Made by a program: the position numbers and the translations under genes. A stretch of 64,000 nt of DNA from Pteria penguin. Its lineage: Eukaryota; Mollusca; Bivalvia; Pterioida; Pteriidae. The notes below the pieces were generated by a model, which saw only the letters and a program-made list of their open reading frames with translations, searched no databases and was not told where the DNA came from. This document shows positions 1 through 10,667 of the stretch, piece after piece. Location of the stretch: positions 24,219,034 through 24,283,033 of the forward strand of contig CM068587.1 in assembly GCA_035048485.1 (NCBI GenBank), in the 5' to 3' direction. The stretch's first letter is position 1; each line of letters begins with the position of its first letter.

Positions 1-529
1 AAATCGAGTTATCAAACTCGCATTTGTATGAAAATCTCGAAATATTGACTTTTATGAAGTCGACATGATGCGAAAGAGTCATACTTAATACTGATATTCT
101 TTTTGACGACCATTATATGCTGAATATCCTGTATAAATATATTTCCAAAATAGATATGTTTTCCAGAAACAATTATTTATTCCTTCATAATTTCTTATAT
201 TAACAGTACGTTGTATCAAGCCGCTCCAGGATTTCTGATAAAAAAAAGGGGCTGGGGAGACACATGTGATAATAAAGTATTAAGCAGAATACTTTGCCAA
301 TTTGGTGCAAAGTCTGGAGTTTTACTCTTATTATTTGAGTGTTTTCAATCTTATTATGTGTATCAGTCTTACAAACCTGTAGCGAAAAAGGCACAAGATA
401 CCTACTGTCAGTTGATAACTTTTGATTTTTCTGATCAAAATTGACCAGAAAAATCAAAAGTTATCAAATGACACTACTTACAACACAACAACACCAGGCA
501 CCAAAACGTTTCCGTACATCTGTCAGAAA
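1..529. other. AT-rich flank with one perfect hairpin
   Basis: No gene is recognised. The open frames on both strands between 200 and 457 lack any family signature and read through an inverted repeat at 412-467, listed separately. The rest is unremarkable AT-rich DNA. Confidence 0.5.
412..467. repeat. Perfect 22-bp inverted repeat, 12-base loop
   Basis: Bases 412-433 are exactly complementary to 446-467, with bases 434-445 between them. A transcript of either strand would fold into an uninterrupted 22-bp stem. It could be the relic of a foldback element or a small-RNA-like hairpin; nothing nearby decides. No further pairing was noticed outside the arms. Confidence 0.8.
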
Positions 530-735
530 GTTATGAGGACTTGTTAGAGAATGATCTCGACTTGTAAGATGATATGCAGACTTGTTAGAAAACTGTAGAT
601 TTTTCTGAAAATTACGTCGACTTGTTATGATGTTATGTCGACCTGTTAGAAAACTATGTCGACTTGTCTCGAAGTTATGTCGACCTGTCGGAGAACTGTC
701 GACTTGTCCAATGTTATGTCAACCTGTCAGAAAAT
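530..735. repeat. Degenerate minisatellite (GTCGAC-TTGTTAGAAAA units)
   Basis: About nine imperfect units of roughly 17-33 bases carry the core GTCGACTTGTTAGAAAA or a variant such as GTCGACCTGTCGGAGAA. Unit length varies because the ATGTTAT spacer is present or absent. No coding content. Confidence 0.7.
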
Positions 736-1174
736 GATGCCAATGTAACAAATAGCAAGCGCAAGGAGTACTATGTCATTAAATTGACATTACTGAAATG
801 ATCTCTGTGCGTTTATTTACTTTATTTATTTATTCATTTATTTCCGCTTTTGTTTTTGATTTGATTTGCTTTTCGAATTCAGGGAAAGAGCTTGTTTAAG
901 ATATTAAAAGTATAAATCTATCATAAACAAAATTTTTGCAGTTGTATTATTTCCTTTTTCATTATTTGTTTTAGATATTCATTCGATGGCCTGGTCAGAT
1001 ATGGAGAGTTAATTGATATGGTATAGTGGGTTTTCAATGACGATTTTTTTCCCTCTAATCTAACAAATACAGGAATCAAGTATATAAAGAAAAAAGATTC
1101 TATTTTGCAATCCAAATACCAAAGGATATTTGGACACGTTCTCGCTTATCATATCTAATAAACAGCAGTTTTGA
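736..1174. other. Downstream flank of gene 1
   Basis: AT-rich spacer with a short TTTATTTA-type microsatellite near 811-842. No gene is seen; the 64-codon minus frame at 921-1115 has no support. Confidence 0.5.
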
Positions 1175-1180
1175 TTTATT
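1175..1180 (-). terminator. Poly(A) signal of gene 1
   Basis: AATAAA on the minus strand, 43 bases past the stop codon of the Gly/Tyr/Ser exon. Distance and orientation fit a cleavage and polyadenylation signal for gene 1. Confidence 0.6.
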
Positions 1181-1222
1181 TAGTATATTGCTCAAGGTAT
1201 GGTTTTTAGGCATTACCTTTGT

Positions 1223-1716
1223 TTATCCGCTTTGATAGTAACCGCCTACGCCGGTTCCAATGCCGCTTATTGCACTGCTCAAAGTAGAACCGCCATACGT
1301 AGGGTAATAGCTACCGCTTCCTACCGCAAAACTGTTCCCAAAACTGGAGGGGTAATAGGAGGATCCTAGTGTGCTGGCACCATAAGTCGGGTAGGAGAAA
1401 GAGGATCCACTGTAAGTGGGATATGTACTGCCGAAGCTGTAGGACGGATAGGAGCCTGCATAGCTGTAGGAAGGATAACTGTACGAGGGGTAGTAACTGG
1501 CAGAACTGTAAGATGGATAATAGCTAGCACCATAGCTGTAGGATGGATAATAGCTGCTGGCACCATAGTTGTACGATGGGTAATAGCTGCTGGCACCATA
1601 GCTGTACGATGGATAACTGCCATAGCTGTACATTGGATAAGAATATCCACCATAGTAACCGCCGCCACCACCCCAGTAACCGCCGCCTCCCCCATGTCCA
1701 CCAAAGTACACCGGTG
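1223..1716 (-). CDS. Gene 1, last exon: Gly/Tyr/Ser-rich shell-matrix-like protein
   Basis: Main exon of gene 1. The longest open frame here begins at a GTG (1711) with no signal peptide. The exon more likely starts at 1716, after the minus-strand acceptor TTTCTGCTATTTACCAG, and continues the phase-1 frame from the exon at 2920-3034. The joined protein is 202 residues: signal peptide 1-19, a basic/His-rich stretch 20-38, a Gly-rich block, then about a dozen imperfect units built on SSYYPSYNYGA (11 residues), ending in GVGGYYQSG. The mature chain has no Cys and no Asp or Glu. Tyr/Gly/Ser repeats behind a signal peptide are typical of molluscan shell framework and silk-like proteins such as shematrins. 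Function is inferred from composition; homology to a named family is not shown. A byssal or periostracal role is also possible. Confidence 0.72.
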
Positions 1717-1907
1717 CTGGTAAATAGCAGAAATAGTAATATTACTATGGTTATTGTAAGCATATACATGTGCATGTATATGTATTATTTTAAAAGTTAT
1801 TAGATAAAACGTATTATTGAGGTACTTGGTACTCCGAGGTTCATCAAGATATCGAGCATGCCACATGCATACAAATGATTTGTTTATTTTATTTTCTTTC
1901 TTGTTGT

Positions 1908-2140
1908 AAGCGGGTGTGGCTCAGTGAATTAGGTGCCCAGTTCGTTACCGAGAGATCCCGGTCCGAAGAAAACAAAAACCGAGGTTCCACGTCACAGTAG
2001 GTGTGGTACTTACAAGATCCTTCACTGCTTCGGGCGGGTTCGATGTAAAGGTATCAATTTCTATGCAATACATCCGACAGATACCGTCACCATATACGTG
2101 AAATAATGGTAAAATGATGTAAAACAATAATCAATTATTA
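1908..2140 (+). mobile_element. tRNA-derived SINE, family A, copy in intron of gene 1
   Basis: The tRNA-like head has an A-box-like GTGGCTCAGTG. It is followed by the body that recurs at 31917 and, inverted, at 6066 and 60812: a CACTGCTTCGGG core, GACAGATACCGTCACCATATA, then a tail reading ATGTAAAACAATAATCAA. It is diverged and carries small indels. It lies in the intron between the two coding exons of gene 1, antisense to the gene. Confidence 0.75.
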
Positions 2141-2333
2141 ACACGATGATGATTTACCTATACGGGGCGATTGGTGTTAAGAGGTGAAAACTGGGATACC
2201 GTCAAAAACCCACGAATATGTGTGACAGGTATACATCGACAGACCCCCGAAGTACATCGAGGAGGGATTGAATGCATATTTGGCAAAGGTAAAAATGTCG
2301 ATTATGTGTACGATTTGTGTCTGTGTAGCAATT

Positions 2334-2537
2334 TTAGCACCTATTCCTACAAAAATCATTTTGAAATCTGTCGTTTTATAAATTCATTTAGCCAATGTTC
2401 TGTATTTTAAAAAGCTGGGCGGTAGATTTCACTTTAGCATCTATTCCTACAAAAAATCATTTTGAAATCTGTCGTTTTATAAATTCATTCAGCCAATGTT
2501 CTGTATTTTAAAAAGTTGGGCGGTAGATTTCACTTTA
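2334..2537. repeat. Tandem duplication, two ~101-bp copies
   Basis: The segment starting TTAGCACCTATTCCTAC is repeated almost exactly from 2434. Differences are a few substitutions and one extra A. It lies within the gene 1 intron and looks recent. Confidence 0.9.
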
Positions 2538-2919
2538 TCAATGGACTTTGGATTTTCCCCTATCATCTACACAAAACAACACCTAAGGAAAAAGCTAGAT
2601 AATTATCTTATAGGATTTATGTGGATGATCTGATTACTGTTTAATACTATAATATAATGCTTGAGTATTAACTACTTTCCTCTGGTGAAGTCTCATACTC
2701 TTCATTAGTATATCCAGCAATCATTCTTCGAAACGAGATGATTTGAGCTATGTACAACGTTCATTATATCAAGTAGCATTGGATGAGGATGGCAGAGTGT
2801 TAGGAAAAATATTCTGCAACTGGTGGAGAGTCCAGGCAGTTGGACCCTTTTCCTGACGTCACTATTGTACACTCTTCTTAACGTTTTATATCAAGTACAT
2901 GTATAAATACGTGACTTAC

Positions 2920-3034
2920 CAAATCCACCATATTTCCCATGGTGATGGCCTCGGAACTTGCGGCGACCATAGCCACCAGCAGTTGCCAAGGCAACTAGAG
3001 CGGCCAAGGCCGTGAGGAAGACAAACGCTTTCAT
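2920..3034 (-). CDS. Gene 1, first coding exon: signal peptide and basic segment
   Basis: This exon is too short for routine open-frame lists. From the ATG at 3034 it reads MKAFVFLTALAALVALATA, a textbook signal peptide, then GGYGRRKFRGHHHGKYGGF. It ends in a strong donor, G|GTAAGT (intron starts at 2919), leaving one base of a Gly/Ala codon (phase 1). An acceptor (ATTATAG) ends at 3045, ten bases upstream of the ATG. The phase matches the exon at 1223-1716, giving a continuous secreted Gly/Tyr protein. The basic and His-rich stretch after the signal is unusual for such repeats and could bind mineral or acidic polymers (inference). Confidence 0.72.
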
Positions 3035-3210
3035 GATGAGGAACCTATAATAACATTATCTCTGTTGAAATTAGCTGTATCAAGTATTAAATAACTCGAG
3101 TTATAATTATCATAAATATGATAAAAAATTTTGAAGTGCCTAAGAATATATCATAAGTACAATAACCAGTTTATTAATATGAAAGCTAGGAAAATGAGTA
3201 CCACGACCAT

Positions 3211-3211
3211 G

Positions 3212-3247
<36 letters not shown>

Positions 3248-3248
3248 A
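3211..3248. repeat. (GA)n microsatellite with G-run
   Basis: About 14 GA dinucleotides followed by a G tract, inside the 5' intron of gene 1. Confidence 0.9.
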
Positions 3249-3768
3249 TAAGACTAAATAAAATACAAGTAGTTACCGTGTATCATGATTAGCTATTAAA
3301 TATTGCTGTTATATTCAGAAGATTAAATTCATTGACTCAGTATTTAATGGTCATATTAAAGAAATTACATTTAACGTTAAGAAAAAAAAAACTTTGATGA
3401 AAATAATACACAAAATTTTGAAAAAAAACTTCCAATTAATCTTGCTTAAATGCTTCATCATGCACTTGACAGTAGTAGAGGAAAAGAGTAAGAAAATAAC
3501 ATACACCAAAATAATAATATGCTGTGGTATTTGAGAGATATGGTTTTAGTCAGACATGAAAACCATTTAAATTCAAATCAAATATTTAGAACAAGTACTA
3601 TTTTCTTTTGATAAAGATATAATATCTATCATATTATAACAAGCGTACTTTAACTCAACATTTTGGATATTTCTTGGATACAAGGTATTGCAGTATGATA
3701 ATATTCATTTCTAAAAAGAATGAGTAAAAATAGAATAAAACAAAACAAAAACAATGTAAAATACATAC

Positions 3769-3812
3769 CCGTACGGAAGAATACCCGGATCTTAAGTAAA
3801 CGGGGAGACTCC
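3769..3812 (-). other. Gene 1 noncoding first exon (predicted)
   Basis: The predicted exon starts about 25-30 bases downstream of the TATA box at 3836-3842 and ends at a GTATGT donor (3763-3768). Its intron would run to the acceptor at 3045. No start codon is needed here. The first base is an estimate. Confidence 0.5.
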
Positions 3813-3835
3813 TAGCGTCGATTCCGCACATTGCA

Positions 3836-3862
3836 TTTTATATTCGGTCCAAGTCACGTGAC
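3836..3862 (-). promoter_or_regulatory. Gene 1 core promoter: TATA box, GTGACTTGGA block, E-box palindrome
   Basis: On the minus strand TATAAAA occupies 3842-3836. Five bases upstream lies GTGACTTGGA (3857-3848), overlapped by the 10-bp palindrome GTCACGTGAC (3853-3862), which contains CACGTG. The same TATA/5-base gap/GTGACT(T)GGA arrangement recurs at gene 2. CACGTG is the classic bHLH-type E-box; binding here is inferred. Confidence 0.6.
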
Positions 3863-4640
3863 CCGAAAAAGGTGATAGACGCCACATGTTTTGCAATGTT
3901 TTCTCGTCCGTTGGTCGCCACTGAAGTGAAAGAAATGCACCATCGAAATCATCTGCCTGTAGCATGGCTTGGGTCATTCACGGTGCACAGTCCCGTTACA
4001 CTGAGGGTTATACAAGAATATATACTGTTTTCCTGTTTCCCGGTAGCGTGCGTTACGGCAATCTAGCAAGATGATCATCGGAAGCTACAGGGATCGACAA
4101 CGGTTGTTAATGATCCATAACTGTTCATAACGTTACTGACCCACATGAGGCTCGCTATCTTTTAGGTAGCCGTTTTAACTGTATTCATGATGATTGAGGA
4201 GTTACATAATGTTGTTCTGTAGTATTTACCTTAAACATTTAGTGCGGTTAAATCTCCCGTTTTTCGGAATAAATAAATAGATAAATGATGAAATAGATAA
4301 ATAAACAGATATAAATAAGAAATGAAAAGCGCCAAAAACATTAGAAAAGAAAATAAATAAAAATAATAAACAAACAAAAACATTCCATTAAACACAAAAA
4401 TATCGCTGAAATCTGCACGCGCCATACAAGATGAAAACAAAAAGAAAGTAAGTAGAGCAATCTCGTGTATGGATATTCATTATATAAAAAGTTATAATGA
4501 GTTAATGACCAGAAGAAATGAGAATTTCTTGTGCTTGAAATGAAAGTAAGTTATGAACAGACTGTCGTTTCTTTCAGTATATCTGTTACACTAAATCTTA
4601 AAACATTTGTTATATTTAAACTTATAACAATCAGATTATT
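3863..4640. other. Upstream flank of gene 1
   Basis: AT-rich spacer with an AAAT/GATA-like simple stretch at 4268-4375. Short open frames on both strands show no family features. Confidence 0.5.
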
Positions 4641-4643
4641 ACA

Positions 4644-5328
4644 GGCTCGTAGGAAGCAATTCAAAAGTGGAGGAACCAAAGTTGTAAACTCAAAACAAAA
4701 TTTACAATATGATACCACTGTTTTAAAACACTTTTTGTGCCAAGGAGTCTTTCTTGAATCGCATAGAGCTAGAAACTGACCATAGGCGGATCTAGAAAAT
4801 TTTGAAAGGGGGTTGCAGCCTACCATGACTACTATTTTCCGCTATTCAGCCTGGAAGGAAGGGGGGGGGGTTGTGTTGAAAATGGCCGAAAATAACCTTG
4901 TTTTGGTAAAATTTTCCGACCAAAGAGGGGTTTCAATCCCCCTCAAACCCACCAATGCTGACAATTAATAATAAACCTATTTCTACCTCCCAAACATGGA
5001 TAATCGGTATTCAGGGCCTGTCATTTCAACTTGTAGGCAGTAAGAGGAACGGGAAATTGCGCGCCTATGTTTGCAGGAGTAAATGTTTTCCAGTGCCCGA
5101 ATACTTTTTATCTTTCGCAAGATGAAAATAACTTGAAATATTAACATACAGAAGAAAAGAACAAATTTATACATACTGCTGCAATACAACTTATAAGATT
5201 GCAAATCAATTGCATGTTAAGAATAATTTAATGAAAACAATTTAGTAAATTAGATAACAACTTATGAAACAATTATGATCGGCCGAATATGGGCGGGGGG
5301 GGGGCCCTCCCCCTCGGTTCCTACGGCC
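4644..5328 (+). mobile_element. TIR element R1, copy 1 (~685 bp)
   Basis: It begins GGCTCGTAGGAA and ends TTCCTACGGCC, so the ends are inverted repeats. The body matches a second copy at 21283-21868 (inverted) and a third from 63659 to the window end. It contains a smaller element bounded by GGCGGATCTAG near 4786 and an imperfect counterpart near 4960. No transposase frame is visible, so it is non-autonomous. Confidence 0.75.
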
Positions 5329-5339
5329 ATGTATTATAA

Positions 5340-5875
5340 TTAAGACACTTCTTTATATGTTATTTCATTTCAACCTATTGTATAACCTTTATACATCATT
5401 TTCCTTTAATTTATGGTTTATATCTTTACACGTTATTTTGTTTACACCAATTGTGTTTATACGTTATTTCGTTTCAACTCATTGTTTTGTCTTTATACTT
5501 TATTTTGTATATACTTATTGTTTTGTATTTATACGTTAATTCGATTCTGCCTTCTGTATAGTCTGTATACGTTAAACAGTTTCCACCTTTTTTGTTATAT
5601 AGATTATTTCGTTTCCACCTTTTATATTGTCTATAAACATTATTTCGTTTCCACATTTTGTATTGTTTTGTACGTTGTTTCGCTTCCACCCCTTGTATTG
5701 CCTTTATACTTATTTCTCTTCCATCCATTTTATTGTTTAAAAACGTTATTTAATTTCCACCTATTGTCTTAAACGTTATTTCGTTTCCACCTATTTCATT
5801 GTCTTTATCTGTTATAAACATGCCAGCTATTGCGTTGTCTTTATAATTTTGGTTTCCACGTATTGTTTTACTGTA
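5340..5875. repeat. Minisatellite, ~35-40 bp units (TTATTTCGTTTCCACC)
   Basis: About 13 degenerate units of TTATTTCGTTTCCACC plus TTTGTATTGTCTTTATAC. The hydrophobic plus-strand frames here (5357-5772) are by-products of a T-rich tandem repeat. Confidence 0.8.
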
Positions 5876-6065
5876 GGAGAAGATGGTCGAGACAGTTGTA
5901 AATGAGGGATGATCATGAAAGAGGTAAGTGGAAAGGTGCTTCAAACAGCGGTAAGTGGGAAAGGGCTAAAATAGCAGAAAATGGCACAGTAGTCCTGAAA
6001 GTGGTAACTGGGAAGAAACTCCTTACAGTGGCACGCAGAAAGGTGAGCTTGATGGCGGAAAGTGG
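5876..6065. repeat. Purine-rich degenerate repeat
   Basis: Loosely repeated GGTAAGTGGGAAAG/GTGGAAAGG segments, 30-40 bases apart, adjoining the SINE that follows. No coding content. Confidence 0.45.
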
Positions 6066-6345
6066 GATTGATTGATTATTGCTTTAAGTTACTCTATCAT
6101 TACTTCACATATATGGTGACGGCATCTGCCTGATGCATTGCATAGAAATTTAGACCTTTGCAACGGACCCACCCGAAGCAGTGAGGTATCTTTTACCTGC
6201 CACGTCTACCGTGACATGGGACCTCGGTTTTTACTGACATCCAAAAGACAGAACACCGGTGTGCCAATGTCGGTAGTAGAACCCGGGACCTCCCGGTTTT
6301 GAGCCGAGCATCTTACCCACTGAGCCATTCCACTATTGGTATATA
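6066..6345 (-). mobile_element. tRNA-derived SINE, family A, minus copy
   Basis: Reading the minus strand from 6345: a tRNA-like head (GGAATGGCTCAGTGGGTAAG as A box, GGTTCTACTACCGACA region), the GACATTGGCACACCGGTGTTC body, the CACTGCTTCGGGTGGG core, GGCAGATGCCGTCACCATATA, then an AATCAATCAATC tail. It matches 31917-32190 over its length. Confidence 0.8.
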
Positions 6346-6630
6346 GATTGCCCTGATATCGTTAATTCTGGAGGTGTGCTAGGCTTCCGGCTGAAGATCA
6401 GTGGTTTGTCTCGGAATTTGTTAAGAATAGTCTTCGTCACTGAGCGTGGTCAACACAGTATATACTTGTAGATGATAAAGTTCTCGTGTTGCATTATATG
6501 AAATAATGATACACGCACAACCAAATGGACAGGTGCTTTGCACTATCGTATATTTGCCTCATTTCAGTGAGCTAGAACACCCGTTATTGGAACTATCTCT
6601 TTTAAGTCTGGGTTAGAAAACCGCCTATCA
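6346..6630. other. Unremarkable spacer
   Basis: No gene or repeat recognised. Confidence 0.4.
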
Positions 6631-6634
6631 GTAC

Positions 6635-7740
6635 ATGTATATCACCCCGAAGGCCAGGGGAGCTTGGTCAGTTAACTTGTTGAAGGCTGAGGAACTAGAG
6701 CTATTAGCTCACTTGATTAAGATCGGAGGGGCTCTGTTGGTGTACCTACTGAATGCAGATGGGAGGGGGGGGGGCAGTTCTTCAGTGTATTTGAAAAATG
6801 CCGGGGATCTCAGTCAGTGTAACTCCCGAACTCCGAGGATCTCAGTATGCCTGTCGAAGGCTTGAAGGGTTCCGTCAACCTATTACAGACTTTTACTTGA
6901 TGTTTAACGCTGACTAACAGTGCGGTGGGGACTCTATGACGGGCCTTGTCCAAGCCTTTTAAGAAGAGACATGGTCTTGATCCTCGTCCCCTCTGACTGT
7001 TAGTCATGACTCCTATTGATCAATGATCTGAGCTCGCTTACAGACGGACAGAGCACGGTTTACTTATGTTGATGTCGCCTAACATATTTTTGATAGCAGC
7101 ATATTATTTCATTAAAGTTTTGCGTGTAAATTTTTTTTTATGAACTCTCGTCTTGAGAAACCTGTTGATCCTTGTTCTGTGTATGGGGAATTATTTATAA
7201 ATTTTTAAAGGTGTGTCCTTGATTGTGCTGCTTTTGCGGTGAATGGGAAGGTGGGCTCACGTAAACCGGTTAACCGCAGCAATTTAGTGACTTTTGTCAC
7301 TTTAATTGACCGACCTAAGTCGGTATCGTAACCGCAGCACAATCGATATTTTTGTGACGTCGTTTTCCGTGTATATTTTACTATTATCATCTTTTGTGTG
7401 CATGTCTTTGGTGATTTTTGTCATACAGCTTTGTCAGATGTTTTCTGTTTTCTCTTTATCGAACACCGTGAGAGCTCTGTCAATGTACCTGCTGAAGGCT
7501 GGAAGAGTTCTGACAGTATCGATTACAAGATGCGTGTCACTGTCTGCCGAAGGCCGGAGGAGTCATCTCTGTGTACGTGATGAAAAGCCGAGTTAGTGTC
7601 CATAGCATAGGCTTTTGACTGATGAGTTCTGTCGGTATTCCTGCTGAAGGCTGGGTGTACTCTATCAGTTTAGCTGCCGACACGTAGGGGAATCCATATC
7701 AATGTACCTTGCTGAAGGCCGGGGGTGGGTGGGTTCATAT
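6635..7740. repeat. Degenerate ~50-bp repeat clusters (GCTGAAGGC)
   Basis: Two clusters, about 6635-6870 and 7465-7735, carry repeated TACCTGCTGAAGGCTGGRGG units alternating with CTCNGTCAGTGTA. The middle (6870-7465) is unique AT-rich DNA. The open frames through the clusters follow the repeats and are not credible genes. Confidence 0.6.
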
Positions 7741-8009
7741 TCATTGCAAAATACAGGTCCGTCGGAACGCGAACGGAATTTATATGGGAAAAACAGTCTA
7801 TTTTATTGACTTATTTCAGATGAAAAGAGTAGCGAGTCGAAGCAAGGCGATACCCATCAGCGGTTAGTTGTCCTACCGATTAGGTTGGAGTCTCTCCGAA
7901 AGGTTTTTCACGTACAAACACTGAATAATTTTCTTTAGAAAAGTGAAGCATATGAAGGTATGAAATTGCGCAAGTGAAGCATTAAAATGCAAATATAGCA
8001 CGGGCAAGA
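7741..8009. other. Unremarkable spacer
   Basis: No gene or repeat recognised. Confidence 0.4.
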
Positions 8010-9860
8010 AAAATTAATCCCCAGTGATATTGACCCTTAAGTCACAACCCTGGGTCATGGTCATAGGGAACTATTGTGCTAACTAAATACCCCCTGCAGC
8101 AAAAAAGTTGAAACATGCAATAATTCATCCCAAGATACATCACTGGTATAAGTGTAATGAATGTCCCACTTGTGCACTTTGAGGTATAATCAATAAATCA
8201 ATAAAAAAAATGAACTTGTAGATATGACCTTGGTTCAAGGTCATTACACATCCTTGGGTCAAGGACAACAATTGTGTAAAGTATAGTCTTCCAGCAACGT
8301 AATAGGAAGCTTAAGAAATTATGGCCCACACAAGAATTATGGCTATGTGTGCACTGTGACATTGACATTGTAGATATAACCTTGGTTCAAGGTAATGACA
8401 CACCCTTAGGTCATGGACAATAATTGTGTAAAATATTGTCTCCCTTCAAATTGAAAGAAAGAAATAACTTGGACAAGAATTCTGGATATATATGCACTGT
8501 GACCCTGACCTTGAAGATATGATCTTGGTTCAAGGTCATGGCACACCATTGGGTCATGAACGACAATTGTGTAAAATTTGATCTTCCTCCAAAGTAAAAG
8601 GAAGAAGTTATGGTCCGGAGTTTCATGGACAGGCAGACGGACAGACACACAGACGGACAACACGCTCCGTACAATGTGATACACACATTTGGATCATGGA
8701 AAACAATGGTGTGAAATATTAACCAGACCCTACATAGCAGTAAGGAGCTATGACCCGCACAAAAATTTTAAAAATGCATGCACTGTGACCTTGACCTTGG
8801 AGATTTGATCTTGAGTTAAGGTCGTGACACACCCTTGGGTCATGAACAACATTTGTGTGAAATACTATCCAGATCAAACCTCGAAGTAAGAAGTTATTGC
8901 CCAGACAAGGATTTGGGCTAAGTGTGCACTGTAACCTTGACCTTGAAGATATTACCATGGGTCAAGGACATGACACACCCTTGTGACATGTGCCAGAAAT
9001 GCCTGAAATGTTATCCAGATCCCACATAGCAGTAAAGAGTTATGGCCCGGACAAGGATTTCGACCAAGTGTGCACTGTGACATTGACCTTGGAGATATGA
9101 TCATGTGTCAAGCTCATGACACTCCCTTTTTGTAATGGACAACAACTGTGTGAAATATTATTCAAATCCGATAAGAAGTTATGGCCAGGACAAAAAATTT
9201 TGCTATGTGTGCACTGTGACCTTGACCTTAAAGATATGACCATGGGTCAAGATCATGACACACCCTTGTGTCATGTGCAGTATGTGCCTGAAATGGTATC
9301 GAGATCCAACATAGCAGTAAAGAGTTATGGCCCGGACAAAGATTTCGACCAAGTGTGTACAGTGACATTGACCTTGGAGATATGATAATGTGTCACGCTC
9401 ATGACACACCCTTTTGCCATGGACAACAATTGTGTGAAATATCCTGGATAATAATCCAACTTGGCAGTAAGAAGTTATGGCGATGATTGACAATGATTTT
9501 GGCTATGTATGTACTGTGACCTTGACCTTAAAGATATGATCTTGTTTTAGGTCATGGTACATTCTTGGGTCATGGACAACAATTGTGCGAAATATTATCC
9601 AGATCCGATAAAGGAATAAGAAGTTATGGCCCCGAATGTTTTTGCTATGTGTGCACTGTGACCTTGACCTAGAAGATATGACCATGGGTCATGACACACC
9701 CTTGAGTCATGTACAACAATTGTGCGAAATATTCAGATCCGACAAGGGGATAAAGGGACAAATGTGAAAAGACGGACAGACTGACAGACGGCAGACAGAC
9801 AGACAGGGTGATTCCTATATACCCCCAAACTTTGTTTGCGGGAGGAGGGGGGTTGTAAAT
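8010..9860. repeat. ~145-bp tandem array rich in TGACCTTGACCTT
   Basis: About 10-12 diverged units of roughly 145 bases. Each has AGCAGTAAGAAGTTATGGCC, GTGTGCACTGTGACCTTGACC, GGTCAAGGTCATGACACACCC and GACAACAATTGTGTGAAATA. The right end is a GACGGACAGACNGACGG tail followed by a TATATACCCCC terminus; similar GGACAGACGGACAGAC tracts occur at 8630-8660, 47975-47990 and 59628-59645. The repeated TCAAGGTCA sequences match the extended nuclear-receptor half-site. Open frames here follow the repeat and are not genes. Confidence 0.8.
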
Positions 9861-10648
9861 ATGAAGCTGCAGAACTAAAATATCATGAAAATTACCCGTA
9901 CGAAGAAGTGTCATTGATGTCTATAGTGTCCTTAAAGCATGGGTCTAGGTCACGACACACCTCTTGTTTTAAGAAAGATATGTACTGAGTATAAAGTTCC
10001 ATTCCATTGATTCCATTGATGTCTACAACGACTTTGAGCTTGGGGCCAAGACTCATTCTCTACCCAGAGTTCCATACGCTACAACGCTTATATTCAAAAA
10101 TCTTGAAAAAGTTTTTAAAATCCATTGTTTGCATTTGAAACTACATATTTGATCATATTATGATATACATGTATTTTGAAAAACCCCAGATTTCAGTTTT
10201 ACTCTAATTCATCATAAATCGTTTTCGTTTATAAACTTGAATTCAGAATTATTTCGTGCAATATTCGTATTAATCCATCTTGTACACACGACTGAAAATA
10301 AGAAATGCTTATGATGTGCAGTATATCAAGGTTTTGAGTCCTGCCTTAAAGTAATTTAATTCCCTTTATCAATTAAGAAAATCAAATACAGACTTCTTTA
10401 TTCGTAGTTACATGATTCATCTAGAGGGGCAGACAAAAACACCGGTGATACTGCTCATCTTCCTAGAAATTATAAATATATACAAGATTCTTAATTTTAT
10501 AATCTTAATTTGAGAGTTCAGTAAAGCTCAAATGCCGACAACAAATCAAAGAATAATTTAAAAGATTTTAATATCAACAGGTTGTAACAGCAATTGTTGC
10601 TCTCTGACGGTTGTAATGCTGTAAACTGACTCACGAATGATTAGTGTC
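9861..10648. other. 3' flank of gene 2
   Basis: AT-rich spacer, no gene recognised. Confidence 0.5.
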
Positions 10649-10654
10649 TTTAAT
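10649..10654 (-). terminator. Poly(A) signal variant of gene 2
   Basis: ATTAAA on the minus strand, 14 bases past the gene 2 stop codon. A common variant signal; its closeness to the stop makes it tentative. Confidence 0.35.
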
Positions 10655-10667
10655 TCTCAGTTGTTAT

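Noticed and set aside
1524..1775. MLTITIVILLFLLF signal-like start fused to Trp/Arg/Leu repeats
   Set aside because: Out of frame with the Gly/Tyr repeat; its hydrophobicity comes from the pyrimidine tract of the splice acceptor ending at 1717.
1366..1866. 166-codon frame overlapping the gene 1 exon
   Set aside because: Alternate-frame reading of the Tyr/Ser repeat, Met/Thr/Ala-rich artefact without signal peptide.
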